A stretch of DNA of 64,000 nucleotides from positions 1,364,001 to 1,428,000 of the forward strand of contig NZ_JACHWR010000002.1 in the NCBI RefSeq assembly GCF_014191495.1, read 5' to 3'. Below are positions 1 through 8,306 of this stretch, piece after piece (position 1 is the stretch's first letter; each line of letters starts with the position of its first letter). The DNA comes from Nocardioides soli. GTDB lineage: Bacteria; Actinomycetota; Actinomycetes; Propionibacteriales; Nocardioidaceae. Made by a program: the position numbers and the translations under genes. The notes under the pieces were generated by a model. It was not told where the DNA came from and did not search any database. It worked only from the letters and a program-made list of their open reading frames with translations.

Positions 1-182
1 CGTACGCCGCCGGGCGGGAGCACGAGGTCGGCACGATCGCCGGTCGCCGGCTCGCCGACCTGGCGGTGCTCGACGACGACCCGACCACCGTCGACGCCGC
101 GGCGATCGAGGGGATCCGCGTGCTGGCCACCCTCGTCGACGGCGTGGCCGCGCACGATCCGGGCCTGCTGTTCGGCGACTGA
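1..182 (+). CDS. amidohydrolase family protein, C-terminal fragment
   Basis: Only the last 59 or so codons are in the window, read in the frame ending with TGA at 180-182. The tail has the pattern typical of YtcJ-like metal-dependent amidohydrolases: a G-x-I-A-G-R-R-L-A-D-L-A-V-L-D strand, then D-P and I-R-V-L-A-T-L-V-D-G, the small beta-sandwich that closes the barrel. The metal-binding and catalytic residues lie upstream of the window, so the substrate cannot be read. The gene faces the convergent mnh operon across a palindromic repeat. The family call is fairly safe; a specific function is not possible. Confidence 0.7.
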   Translation, partial: YAAGREHEVGTIAGRRLADLAVLDDDPTTVDAAAIEGIRVLATLVDGVAAHDPGLLFGD

Positions 183-247
183 CCGACCGGCTCTCGTGCT
201 GGATCCGTCGAGCCCGGCGTCTGGAGCGCCCTCGCGGGTTTCGGCTG

Positions 248-313
248 CTGGCAGCCGGAACCCGCACGGCACGCCGTGCCGACGCGGCGTGCCGTGCGGG
301 CTTCGGCTGTCAG
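248..313. repeat. palindromic dispersed repeat, copy A
   Basis: A perfect 16-bp inverted repeat (261-276 with 285-300, arm CCCGCACGGCACGCCG) surrounds an 8-base loop. It is extended outward by imperfect arms starting CTGGCAGCCG and ending GGCTGTCAG. A second copy with the same arm sequence lies at 22959-23024. Both sit between convergent genes (here an amidohydrolase and mnhG), so a REP-like element serving as a two-way terminator is likely. The rest of 183-465 shows nothing gene-like. Confidence 0.75.
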
Positions 314-465
314 GTGGGCGCCGGGGCGCTGGTGACCCGCCGGACCCGACTGCGCAGGTGCCTGGGCCGCCCACCCTGGGCCGCCCACCCCGGGCCTCGG
401 GCACACACGACTCTGCACGATCCGAGCAGGTGCGACGAGAGCGGACCGACCGGGCAGCCGAGGGG

Positions 466-831
466 TCAGTCGCCCTCTCGCGGCCTTTCGTCCGCGAGCA
501 GGTCGGTGAGCTCGTCGACCACCAGCAGGTCGCGGCGCACCTGGCCGGCCCGGAACGACGCCCGCCCGACCATGTGGCTGGCGATCGGCGAGGTCACCAG
601 CTGGAAGAGAGCCACCATGGCGAGCAGCCCGATCGTGCCGGGATCGCGTAGCCGGAAGCCGAGGCCGACCAGGATCAGCAGCAGGCCGAGCACCTGGGGC
701 TTGGTCGCCGAGTGCATCCGGGTGAGCACGTCGGGGAACCGGAGGACCCCGATCGCCGCCACCAGGGCGAGCAGCGCACCGGTCACCAGGCACGCCGCGG
801 CGATGCCGTCGGCCAGCGCGGTCCAGCTCAT
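466..831 (-). CDS. mnhG: Mrp Na+/H+ antiporter subunit G
   Basis: This 121-residue protein has three hydrophobic segments and the core LRFPDVLTRMHSATKPQVLG, characteristic of the MnhG/PhaG/MrpG family. It is a small membrane subunit of the hetero-oligomeric Mrp complex, which exchanges cytoplasmic Na+ for external protons and supports pH and sodium tolerance. The start ATG overlaps the mnhF stop, so it is the translationally coupled last gene of the operon. The C-terminal tail (RRDLLVVDELTDLLADE) is charged and probably cytoplasmic. Length is normal for the family. Confidence 0.93.
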   Translation of the reverse strand: MSWTALADGIAAACLVTGALLALVAAIGVLRFPDVLTRMHSATKPQVLGLLLILVGLGFRLRDPGTIGLLAMVALFQLVTSPIASHMVGRASFRAGQVRRDLLVVDELTDLLADERPREGD

Positions 832-1106
832 GACCCCTCCGCCTCGACGTCGTCGCTGCCCGGGCTGAACCGGGCGACGCTCACCGAGCCCACGAACCCG
901 AGCAGCGAGAGCACTACCAGGATCGGCAGCGTGGTCGTGTGCCGGTGGACCGCGGCCTCGAGTGCGAGTCCGCAGATCACCACCGCCACCAGTACGTCGA
1001 GCGCCACGACGCGGTCGAGCATCGTGGGCCCCAGGGAGATCCGCGCGACCAGGAGCAGGGCGGCCACGCCCAGCACCACCACGCAGACGACGAGTACGAC
1101 GCTCAC
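828..1106 (-). CDS. mnhF: Mrp Na+/H+ antiporter subunit F
   Basis: This is a 92-residue protein from a GTG start at 1106, chosen because it overlaps the mnhE stop and gives the usual MnhF length; the open frame continues upstream but would add unrelated residues. It has three membrane segments and the family motif RISLGPTMLDRVVALDVL near residues 22-40. MnhF is an essential small subunit of the Mrp antiporter; in other species related proteins have been linked to cholate efflux. It is coupled on both sides by start/stop overlaps. Confidence 0.92.
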   Translation of the reverse strand: MSVVLVVCVVVLGVAALLLVARISLGPTMLDRVVALDVLVAVVICGLALEAAVHRHTTTLPILVVLSLLGFVGSVSVARFSPGSDDVEAEGS

Positions 1107-1672
1107 GGTGTGCCTCCCTCGGGCAGGCGCTGGGTCTCGGTGCCGAGCGCGCGGACCACGCGGCGTTCGAGTGCGTAGACCTGGGAGCGCATCTTGTCGA
1201 CGCCCGCCGTGTCCCGCGCGTCGAGCACGTGGAGGAACAGGGTGTGGGTGGACCGCCGGGCCTCGACCACGAGGCTGCCCGGCACCAGGGAGACCATCTC
1301 GGCGACCACCGTGAGCACGAAGTCGGACGACGTCTCGAGGTCGACCTCGATCACCGCGTTGCGCGGCTCGCGCCAGAACCGCAGGGTGATCCAGGCGACC
1401 TCGACGCTCGCGACGACCACGTCGCCGAGGAACCGGAGCACCAGCCAGACCAGTCGCAGCGGGCGGATGTGGAGATCCATCGGCAGGGTCGGCAGCGGGA
1501 ACACCAGGCAGACCACTATGGAGACCACGAGTCCGAAGACGACGTTGGCGGCCGACAGCTCGCCCCAAAGCGCCACCCACACCAACGTCAGCCAGAGCAC
1601 GACCGGCAGCTGCAGGACGCGCAGGCGCGCCCTGGGTGTCACCCCGCGGCGCTGCTTCGGGACCGGCCTCAT
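1103..1672 (-). CDS. mnhE: Mrp Na+/H+ antiporter subunit E
   Basis: This 189-residue protein starts at the ATG overlapping the mnhD stop (ATGA at 1669-1672). Two or three membrane segments near the N terminus (PVVLWLTLVWVALWGELSA) precede a cytoplasmic domain containing VAEMVSLVPGSLVVE and LFLHVLDA, typical of the MnhE/PhaE family. The subunit helps assemble the Mrp complex at the cytoplasmic membrane. The basic N-terminal tail (MRPVPKQRRG) favours the inside. Family assignment is firm; its precise mechanistic role is not settled even in model Mrp systems. Confidence 0.92.
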   Translation of the reverse strand: MRPVPKQRRGVTPRARLRVLQLPVVLWLTLVWVALWGELSAANVVFGLVVSIVVCLVFPLPTLPMDLHIRPLRLVWLVLRFLGDVVVASVEVAWITLRFWREPRNAVIEVDLETSSDFVLTVVAEMVSLVPGSLVVEARRSTHTLFLHVLDARDTAGVDKMRSQVYALERRVVRALGTETQRLPEGGTP

Positions 1673-3354
1673 CGTGACCCCTCGCCCAGCACCGAGGAGA
1701 CGTAGATGCCGCGGTCGAGGATGTCGCGGGCCGCGCGCCCGGTGTAGTCGAAGACCGGGCCGGCCGCGACGGTCAGGGCCAGGCTGAAGGCGATCAGAGC
1801 GGCCGTGGCGCCGACCATGGTCCGCGGCAGCCGGGAGGGGACCGTGCCCGCCTCGATGCGCTGGTGGAAGTCCTGGTGGCTGTCGTCGTCCTCGTCGAGG
1901 ATGCTGCGGGCCTCGTCCAGGTCGCGCGCCCCGAAGGTGTTGGCGCCGACGTGCACGTGCCCCCGGTGCTGGACGACCTCGCGCGAGCCGGGCCAGCCGG
2001 TGGGGTCGGACAGCTCCTGCGCCATCTCGTGAGCCTGCCCGGGGGTGCGCCAGAAGGCGAGGTTCCAGGCCTTCGCGACGGCGTACAGCGTGAGCAGGCT
2101 GGTCACCATGCCCGCCGCGACGACCGTGTACGCCAGCGGGGTGCCGACCTGCAGGCCTCCCTCGGTGAGCGCCACCTTGCCGAGGAAGCCGGACATCGGG
2201 GGGATCCCCGCCAGGTTCATGGCCGGCACGAAGTACAGGACGGCGAGCAGCGGCGCGTACCGGGCCAGCCCGCCCAGCTTGATCAGGCTGGTGCTGCCGG
2301 CCTGACGCTCGATCAGGCCCAGCACCAGGAACAGGGCGGTCTGGATGGTGATGTGGTGGACGACGTAGAAGATGGCGCCGGAGTAGCCCGCCATCGTGCC
2401 GAGGGCGATGCCGAACACCATGTAGCCGATGTGGCTGACGAGTGTGAAGGACAGCATCCGCTTCATCTCGGTCTGCGCGACCGCGCCCAGGATGCCGACC
2501 ACCAGCGTGAGGAGCGCGGCCCACAGCAGCAGGTCGGTGAGCGGGCTGTCGGGGAAGAGGAGGGTCTGCGTCCGGATGATCGCGTACACGCCGACCTTGG
2601 TGAGCAGGCCGGCGAACACGGCGGTGACGGGTGCCGGCGCGGTCGGATAGCTGTCGGGCAGCCAGAAGGACAGCGGGAACACCGCCGCCTTGATCGCGAA
2701 CGTCGTGAGCAGCAGGAGCTGCAGCAGGAGCGCGACCGACCCGGGCAGGTCGTCGAGCCGGCCCGCGAGCTGGGCGAGGTTGAGGCTGCCGGTGGCGGCG
2801 TACACCGCGGCCAGCGAGATCAGGAACAGGCTCGACGACAGCACGTTGACGACGACGTAGATCGTGCCCGCGCGGATCCGGGCGCCCGTGCCGCCGAGGG
2901 TCAGCAGCACGTAGCTCGCGAACAGCAGGATCTCGAAGCTCACGAACAGGTTGAAGAGGTCCCCGGCCAGGAAGGCGTTGGAGACGCCGGCGCTGAGCAC
3001 CAGGAACGTCGGGTGGTAGATCGTCACCGGCGTCTCGTGCTCGTCGCCGGTCATGCCCTGGCCGATCGAGTAGACGAGGACCGCGAGCGTGACGATCGCG
3101 GAGACCAGCAGCATCACGGCGGACAGCCGGTCCGCGACCAGGGAGATCCCGAGCGACTCCTGCCAGGCGCCGATCGCGATCACCTGGGGACCGTGCTGGT
3201 CGGCCTGGTAGACCAGGATCGCGGCGACCACCACGACGACGGCCAGCACGGTGGTGCTCACCGCGCGCTGGAGCCCGGGACGCCTGCTCAGCATCAGGGT
3301 CAGGCCGGCCCCGAGCAGGGGGAGGATCACCGGCAGCGGCACCAGCGCGTTCAT
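1669..3354 (-). CDS. mnhD: Mrp Na+/H+ antiporter subunit D
   Basis: A 561-residue polytopic membrane protein homologous to the NuoL/NuoM/NuoN subunits of complex I (proton_antipo_M family). Visible signatures are FLAGDLFNLFVSFEILLFAS, TKVGVYAIIRTQTLLFPD and the lysine-containing helix around LLLTTFAIKAAVFPLSFWLP. It would form one of the two large ion-translocating modules of the Mrp antiporter. The start is set at MNALVPLP (3354), preceded by GGAG; the open frame runs up to 3474 but adds a non-homologous proline-rich leader overlapping mnhC. A 67-base gap separates it from mnhC, the largest in the operon. The C-terminal cytoplasmic region is longer than in the Bacillus protein. Confidence 0.94.
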   Translation of the reverse strand: MNALVPLPVILPLLGAGLTLMLSRRPGLQRAVSTTVLAVVVVVAAILVYQADQHGPQVIAIGAWQESLGISLVADRLSAVMLLVSAIVTLAVLVYSIGQGMTGDEHETPVTIYHPTFLVLSAGVSNAFLAGDLFNLFVSFEILLFASYVLLTLGGTGARIRAGTIYVVVNVLSSSLFLISLAAVYAATGSLNLAQLAGRLDDLPGSVALLLQLLLLTTFAIKAAVFPLSFWLPDSYPTAPAPVTAVFAGLLTKVGVYAIIRTQTLLFPDSPLTDLLLWAALLTLVVGILGAVAQTEMKRMLSFTLVSHIGYMVFGIALGTMAGYSGAIFYVVHHITIQTALFLVLGLIERQAGSTSLIKLGGLARYAPLLAVLYFVPAMNLAGIPPMSGFLGKVALTEGGLQVGTPLAYTVVAAGMVTSLLTLYAVAKAWNLAFWRTPGQAHEMAQELSDPTGWPGSREVVQHRGHVHVGANTFGARDLDEARSILDEDDDSHQDFHQRIEAGTVPSRLPRTMVGATAALIAFSLALTVAAGPVFDYTGRAARDILDRGIYVSSVLGEGSR

Positions 3355-3421
3355 GCGTGGTCTCCGCGGAGGTGTGGGCTGGAGGAGCGGAGCGGGGGAG
3401 GCCCACAGTCTCGTGGGGTGT

Positions 3422-3868
3422 TCATGCCGGGCGCCCCTCTTCCTCGGGTACGTCGAGGTCGTCGTCGGCGTCACCCTGGCGGGACAGGTCGAAGCTGTCC
3501 GAGGCCTGGTCGGTGAGGGCCAGGCGCCGGATCGCGGCGTCCTCGACGTCGTCCTGCACGTTGTCGCCCCCGGTGAGCTGCCAGCTGCGGTAGGCCATCG
3601 CCAGGATGAACGCCGTGGTGGCGAGGCTGATCACGATCGCGGTCAGCACCAGGGCCTGGGGGAGGGGGTCGCTCATCGCCCCGTCGCCGCCGCCCACGAT
3701 CGGGGCCCGGCCAGCGGGGCCGCTGGAGATCAGGAACAGCAGGTTCACGCCGTTGCCGAGCATGACCAGCCCGACCAGGACCCGGGTGAGGCTCCGCTCC
3801 AGGATCAGGTAGACACCGCAGCCGATCATCGCCGCGGCCGCCAGGATCAGCGACAGGCTGGTGCTCAT
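3422..3868 (-). CDS. mnhC: Mrp Na+/H+ antiporter subunit C
   Basis: This 148-residue protein is related to NuoK. It has three membrane helices and the motif RVLVGLVMLGNGVNLLFLIS near residues 30-50, followed by DPLPQALVLTAIVISLATTA, which is diagnostic for MnhC/MrpC. It has an unusually acidic cytoplasmic tail of about 45 residues ending DDDLDVPEEEGRPA, longer than the roughly 110-residue canonical subunit. The start overlaps the end of the mnhAB gene by four bases. It works inside the Mrp complex next to the A and D modules. Confidence 0.93.
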   Translation of the reverse strand: MSTSLSLILAAAAMIGCGVYLILERSLTRVLVGLVMLGNGVNLLFLISSGPAGRAPIVGGGDGAMSDPLPQALVLTAIVISLATTAFILAMAYRSWQLTGGDNVQDDVEDAAIRRLALTDQASDSFDLSRQGDADDDLDVPEEEGRPA

Positions 3869-6762
3869 GCCGGTACCCCGCTGTCGGGGGCGGGCTCGGA
3901 CTCGGACTCCTCGTCGCGGATGTGCCGGTCGATCCCGGCGCCGAGGCTGCGCAGCAGGTCGAGCAGCAGGCCGACCACCACCAGGTAGACGCCGACGTCG
4001 AAGAAGACCGAGGTGACCAGGTGCAGGTCGCCGAGCAGCGGCAGGTGCAGGTCGACGACGGCGCTCTGCAGCACCGTCCCGCCGAAGGCCAGCGGCGCCA
4101 GGCCCGAGCCGGTGGCGACGAACAGTCCGAGGCCCATCAGCGCGCCGGCGTCGACCGGAGCGGCCTCGTCGAGCTCGTACCGACCGCCGGCGAGGTAGCG
4201 GACCACGAGCGCGAGCCCGGTGACCAGGCCGGCCGCGAAGCCGCCGCCGGGGTTGTTGTGCCCGGAGAAGAGCAGGTAGATCGAGAACACCACGATGGTG
4301 TGGAAGACCAGTCGGGTGATGACCTCGAAGATGATCGAGCGCCGCTCCGGCGCGAGGGTCCGGCCGCCGGGCAGCCACACCGGCCGGCCCGGTGCGGACG
4401 CCGGCCGGTCGCTCGGGACCTTCGGGGTGAAGTCGGCGACCCGCTTGATGATGGCGGTCCGGCTGCCGATGAAGACCAGGCTCGCCACGCCGGTCGCCGC
4501 CGCGACGAGGACCGCGATCTCGCCCATGGTGTCCCAGGCGCGGATGTCGACCAGCGTGACGTTGACGATGTTCCGGCCACCGCCGAACGCGACCGCCTCG
4601 CGGGGGAAGGCGGCGGAGACCGGCGTCTCGGTGCGCGCGCCGGTGGAGACGATCATGAAGCCGGCCACCGCGGCCGCCACCAGCGCGCCGATCGCGATCC
4701 GCCAGTACCGGCTGCGGGTCAGCGGCCGGTCGGTGAAGTACTCCGGGAGCCGCCGCATCACCAGCACGAAGACCACCAGGCTCACCGTCTCGACGAGCAC
4801 CTGGGTCAGCGCCAGGTCCGGAGCCCCGTGCAGCAGGAACAGTGTGGCGCTCCCGTAGCCCGTGACGCCGAGCAGCAGCACCGCCTTGAGCCGGCGTCGG
4901 GACCTGACCGTGAGGACGGCGGCCACCACGATGACCACCGCGACGACCAGCTGGCCGGGGCTGTCCCACAGGACCACGTCGTGCGGACCGCCGATCGCGT
5001 CGACCAGCGCTGCGCCGGGCAGGAGCACCAGGACCGACAGGATCACGCTGAGGTAGATCGCGACCGAGCCCCGCTGGGTGAGTCCGGTGACCTCGACCGC
5101 CGTCCGGTCCACCCGGCGCATCAGGCTCAGGTAGGCGTGCTCGGTGCTCCAGGAGGAGGGGGAGAGCGCGGCCTGCACGAGGGCGACCAGCTCGCGTCGC
5201 CAGAACAGCAGCAGACCCAGCGCGAGCGAGACGACGGACAGACCGAGTGCCAGGCCGGGCCCGTGCCAGAGGGCGAGCTGGGCGTGGTGCTCGCTGGGTG
5301 GGAACTGGTCGGCGTACGGCGCGATCATCCGGCTCTCGGGCCCGCCGAGGAAGCCCAGGACCACCGACAGCGTGGCGAGCAGCGCGGGGGCGGCCAGGAA
5401 CTCGGTGCGGATCGGCCGCACCTCGGTGGGCGGCACGCCCGCCTTGGTCGCGAAGGTGCCCCACAGGAACCGAGCCGTGTAGGCGACCGTGAGCGCCGAC
5501 CCGAGCACCACGCCGATCAGCAGGGTCCAGCCGGCGACGGGCCCGATGCCGGTGCCGTCGCCGTCGCGGGCGACCCCGATGAGGGCGGCGTACACGCTCT
5601 CCTTCGCGACGAAGCCGGTGAAGGGCGGGAGCGCGGCCATCGACGCGCCGGCGAGCAGGGCGACCGCGGCCAGGGCCGGCGCGGACCGTCCGACGCCGGA
5701 GAGCCTGCGCAGGTCGCGGGTGCCGGTCTGGCGGTCGACGATCCCGACCACCAGGAACAGCACCGACTTGAACAGGGCGTGCGCACCCAGCATCGCCACT
5801 CCGGCCAGGGCCGCGGACCGGGTGCCGACGCCGACGATCACCAGCAGGAAGCCGAGCTGGCTGACCGTGCCGTAGGCGAGCAGCAGCTTGATGTCGAGCT
5901 GTCGCAGGGACCGCCAGCCGCCGAGCAGCATCGTGATCAGCCCCAGGGACAGCAGGATGCCGTGCCAGCCGGGTACGTCGGCGAACGCCGGCGCGAGCAG
6001 CGCGACCAGGTAGACGCCGGCCTTCACCATGGCCGCCGCGTGCAGGTAGGCGCTGACCGGCGTGGGGGCCGCCATCGCCCCGGGCAGCCAGAAGTGGAAG
6101 GGGAACAGCGCCGACTTGCTGATCGCCCCGAGCAGCAGGAGCACGACCGCCACGGTGACCGTGGTGCCGACCGGCGGGTCGGCGAGGATCTCGCTGATCC
6201 GGAAGGTGCCCGCCTCCAGGCCGATCAGCAGGATGCCGACCAGCATCGCCAGCCCGCCGAAGGTGGTCACGATCAGCGCCTGCATGCCGGCCGCCCTGCT
6301 CGCCCGCTTCGTCGGGTCGTGGCCGATCAGCAGGTAGGAGAACACCGTGGTGAGCTCCCAGAAGACGTAGAGGACCAGCAGGTCGTCGGCCAGCACCAGC
6401 CCCAGCATCGCCCCGGCGAACGCGACGAAGTGCCCCGCGAAGGCGGTGAGCCCGGGCTCGTCGTCCGAGAAGTACCACGTGCAGTAGAACAGCACCAGCG
6501 CGCCGATCCCGGTGACGATGAGCATCATCACCCACTGCAGCGAGCCCAGCGCGAAGGCGAGGTCGAGGTTCAGTGCCGGCACCCAGCCGGTCACGGCGTA
6601 CTCGACGCCGCCGTCGGCCACCGTGGAGGTCTGCGCGACCGCCCAGCCGAAGGCGCAGGCGGGCACGAGCGCGAGCACCAGGAACGCCCGCCGACCGAGC
6701 GCGCGGACCAATGACGGCGCCAGGGCGGCTCCCACGAAATGGGAGACCACCAGAACGAGCAT
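3865..6762 (-). CDS. mnhA: Mrp Na+/H+ antiporter fused subunit A-B
   Basis: A 965-residue polytopic protein. Residues to about 780 are MrpA: the NuoL-like antiporter core (DLLVLYVFWELTTVFSYLLI, HAAAMVKAGVYLVALL, SQLGFLLVIVGVG) plus the extra C-terminal helices (LTQVLVETVSLVVFVLVMR). From about residue 810 it becomes MnhB (SGHNNPGGGFAAGLVTGLAL), a separate gene in Firmicutes but commonly fused in actinobacteria. It forms the proton/sodium path of the Mrp complex. It is first in the operon. A -10-like TAGGGT lies on the minus strand at 6808-6813, giving a short leader of about 40 bases. Confidence 0.94.
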   Translation of the reverse strand: MLVLVVSHFVGAALAPSLVRALGRRAFLVLALVPACAFGWAVAQTSTVADGGVEYAVTGWVPALNLDLAFALGSLQWVMMLIVTGIGALVLFYCTWYFSDDEPGLTAFAGHFVAFAGAMLGLVLADDLLVLYVFWELTTVFSYLLIGHDPTKRASRAAGMQALIVTTFGGLAMLVGILLIGLEAGTFRISEILADPPVGTTVTVAVVLLLLGAISKSALFPFHFWLPGAMAAPTPVSAYLHAAAMVKAGVYLVALLAPAFADVPGWHGILLSLGLITMLLGGWRSLRQLDIKLLLAYGTVSQLGFLLVIVGVGTRSAALAGVAMLGAHALFKSVLFLVVGIVDRQTGTRDLRRLSGVGRSAPALAAVALLAGASMAALPPFTGFVAKESVYAALIGVARDGDGTGIGPVAGWTLLIGVVLGSALTVAYTARFLWGTFATKAGVPPTEVRPIRTEFLAAPALLATLSVVLGFLGGPESRMIAPYADQFPPSEHHAQLALWHGPGLALGLSVVSLALGLLLFWRRELVALVQAALSPSSWSTEHAYLSLMRRVDRTAVEVTGLTQRGSVAIYLSVILSVLVLLPGAALVDAIGGPHDVVLWDSPGQLVVAVVIVVAAVLTVRSRRRLKAVLLLGVTGYGSATLFLLHGAPDLALTQVLVETVSLVVFVLVMRRLPEYFTDRPLTRSRYWRIAIGALVAAAVAGFMIVSTGARTETPVSAAFPREAVAFGGGRNIVNVTLVDIRAWDTMGEIAVLVAAATGVASLVFIGSRTAIIKRVADFTPKVPSDRPASAPGRPVWLPGGRTLAPERRSIIFEVITRLVFHTIVVFSIYLLFSGHNNPGGGFAAGLVTGLALVVRYLAGGRYELDEAAPVDAGALMGLGLFVATGSGLAPLAFGGTVLQSAVVDLHLPLLGDLHLVTSVFFDVGVYLVVVGLLLDLLRSLGAGIDRHIRDEESESEPAPDSGVPA

Positions 6763-6807
6763 CTGGGCGTCCTCCGACGGCTGGTCGATCGCGGGCAGCT
6801 GATCACC

Positions 6808-6813
6808 ACCCTA
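6808..6813 (-). promoter_or_regulatory. probable -10 of the mnh operon
   Basis: On the minus strand this reads TAGGGT, a fit to the TANNNT element seen before many starts in this window, about 45 bases upstream of the mnhA ATG. No clear -35 was recognised. Assigned by pattern only. Confidence 0.4.
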
Positions 6814-6895
6814 GGGGTCGCGGGGAAATGGGAGCGCAGGGAGCGCCCGTCGTCTCAGCCCTGGGGCCGCGGTGGTGCGGCGCGCGTGCGATGGG

Positions 6896-6901
6896 TAGGG
6901 T
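6896..6901 (+). promoter_or_regulatory. probable -10 for the gene at 6927
   Basis: TAGGGT fits TANNNT and is followed 25 bases later by the ATG at 6927, which has its own ribosome binding site GGAGGA. The predicted transcript would carry a leader of roughly 20 bases. It lies back to back with the mnh promoter, so 6763-6926 is a divergent promoter region. Confidence 0.4.
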
Positions 6902-6926
6902 CCGGCCAGACCCGCCCGGAGGACGC

Positions 6927-8009
6927 ATGCGCCAGGACCACCAGCCCGACCAGCGCGGGCCGATCCTCTTCCTCGTCCTGCTGGCGATGATCGCGCTGCT
7001 CGTCGTCGCCTGGGGCGCGGGCCAGGAGGAGGCGGACGGCGCGCCCACGACCGGCGCGCCCAGCGAGCCTCTCGGGCCCTCGTCGCCGCTGTTCCGGCCG
7101 ACCGGCCCGCCGATGGTCGAGATCGCACCGCCGGAGCCCTCCTCGGAGCCCTCGTCCTCGGGAGCCGAGCCGGTCGAGTCCTCGGGAGCCGAGCCGGTCG
7201 AGGAGGTCGCACCCGAGCCGCCCGTCGAGCTGCCCGGAGGCGGGACCCGGATCTTCGCGGACAACCGGTTCCTGGTCGCCTACTACGGCACCGGGCAGAC
7301 TCCCGCGATGGGGGTGCTCGGCGAGACCGACCCCGACACGATGGACCGGAGGCTGCACCGAGCCGCCGCCCCGTTCCGGCGTCCGGGCCAGCCGGTGCGG
7401 CACGTCTACGAGCTGATCGTGACCATCGCGGACGCGTCCCCGGGACCCGACGGCGACTACAGCCACGACATCCCGCGCTCGGAGGTGCGGCGCTACATCC
7501 GGGCGGCGCACCGCAACGACGCGCTGCTGCTGCTCGACATCCAGCCCGGCCGCTCCGGGTTCCTCGAGACAGCGCAGCGCTGGGCGTGGGCGCTGCGCGA
7601 CCCGTGGGTCGGCCTGGCGCTCGACCCCGAGTGGCGGATGCGCCCGCACGAGGTGCCCGGCCGCACGATCGGCCAGGTCGGCGCGCGTGAGGTGAACCGG
7701 ACCTCTGCCTGGTTGGCGAGGCTGACCAAGGACCAGGGTCTGCCCGAGAAGCTCTTCGTGCTGCACCAGTTCCGCACCGACATGATCGAGGACATCGACC
7801 AGATCCGGCAGCGGGCGAACCTCGCGATGGTCCAGCACGTCGACGGATTCGGCACCCGCGGGCAGAAGCTTGCGACGTACCACCACGTCGCCCGGCCACG
7901 GCAGTTCGCGATGGGTTTCAAGCTCTTCTACGACGAGGACGTACGCCGGATGGGGCCGCGCGAGGTGCACGCCGTGCGGCCGAAGGTGCGGTTCGTCAGC
8001 TTCCAGTAG
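6927..8009 (+). CDS. conserved membrane-anchored extracellular protein, function unknown
   Basis: This 360-residue protein starts at ATG 6927, with GGAGGA five bases upstream. Residues 12-29 (ILFLVLLAMIALLVVAWGAG) form a single N-terminal membrane anchor without a lipobox. A low-complexity acidic/proline linker to about residue 110 follows, containing an exact repeat SSGAEPVE encoded by a 24-bp duplication. The remaining 250 residues look like a folded extracellular domain beginning FLVAYYGTGQTPAMGVLGE, with alternating strands and helices (LLLLDIQPGRSGFLETAQRW, VGLALDPEWRM) that could form a barrel. I recognise the type as recurring in actinobacteria but cannot name an activity. Confidence 0.75.
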   Translation: MRQDHQPDQRGPILFLVLLAMIALLVVAWGAGQEEADGAPTTGAPSEPLGPSSPLFRPTGPPMVEIAPPEPSSEPSSSGAEPVESSGAEPVEEVAPEPPVELPGGGTRIFADNRFLVAYYGTGQTPAMGVLGETDPDTMDRRLHRAAAPFRRPGQPVRHVYELIVTIADASPGPDGDYSHDIPRSEVRRYIRAAHRNDALLLLDIQPGRSGFLETAQRWAWALRDPWVGLALDPEWRMRPHEVPGRTIGQVGAREVNRTSAWLARLTKDQGLPEKLFVLHQFRTDMIEDIDQIRQRANLAMVQHVDGFGTRGQKLATYHHVARPRQFAMGFKLFYDEDVRRMGPREVHAVRPKVRFVSFQ

Positions 8010-8122
8010 GCGCGTCGACCGTCCGTCGGCCGTCGTCCACAGCCTCGGGATCGTCGTTGTCGTGGCCGGCCCGCTCGGCGATGCTGGTGGGGCCGGGCCG
8101 ACGAAGCCGACGGAGCAGCGCG

Positions 8123-8293
8123 ATGAGGAACACCCCACGGCACCACCCGACCCCCGAGCAGGCGCGACTCATCGAGCGCGGGCTCGCCGGCGTCGCACAG
8201 TTCGAGGCCGAGGAGGGCGCGTTCACCGAGGAGGAGCTGGCCGAGGCGCGTGCCTTGATCGCCGCGGACCGCGGCGACCCCGTCGACCGGTGA
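8123..8293 (+). CDS. small hypothetical protein
   Basis: A 56-residue polypeptide starting at ATG 8123, with GGAG seven bases upstream. It is rich in Glu and Ala (QFEAEEGAFTEEELAEARAL) and mostly helical in appearance, with no signal or membrane segment. Its end lies 13 bases from the convergent stop of the aldose epimerase gene. Coding seems likely from the ribosome binding site and residue composition, but no family or role can be stated. Confidence 0.5.
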   Translation: MRNTPRHHPTPEQARLIERGLAGVAQFEAEEGAFTEEELAEARALIAADRGDPVDR

Positions 8294-8306
8294 CCGCCGA
8301 CGGTGT

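Noticed and set aside
3355..3474. N-terminal extension of mnhD to 3474
   Set aside because: It overlaps mnhC, is proline/arginine-rich, and the family begins at the M-N-A-L membrane helix.
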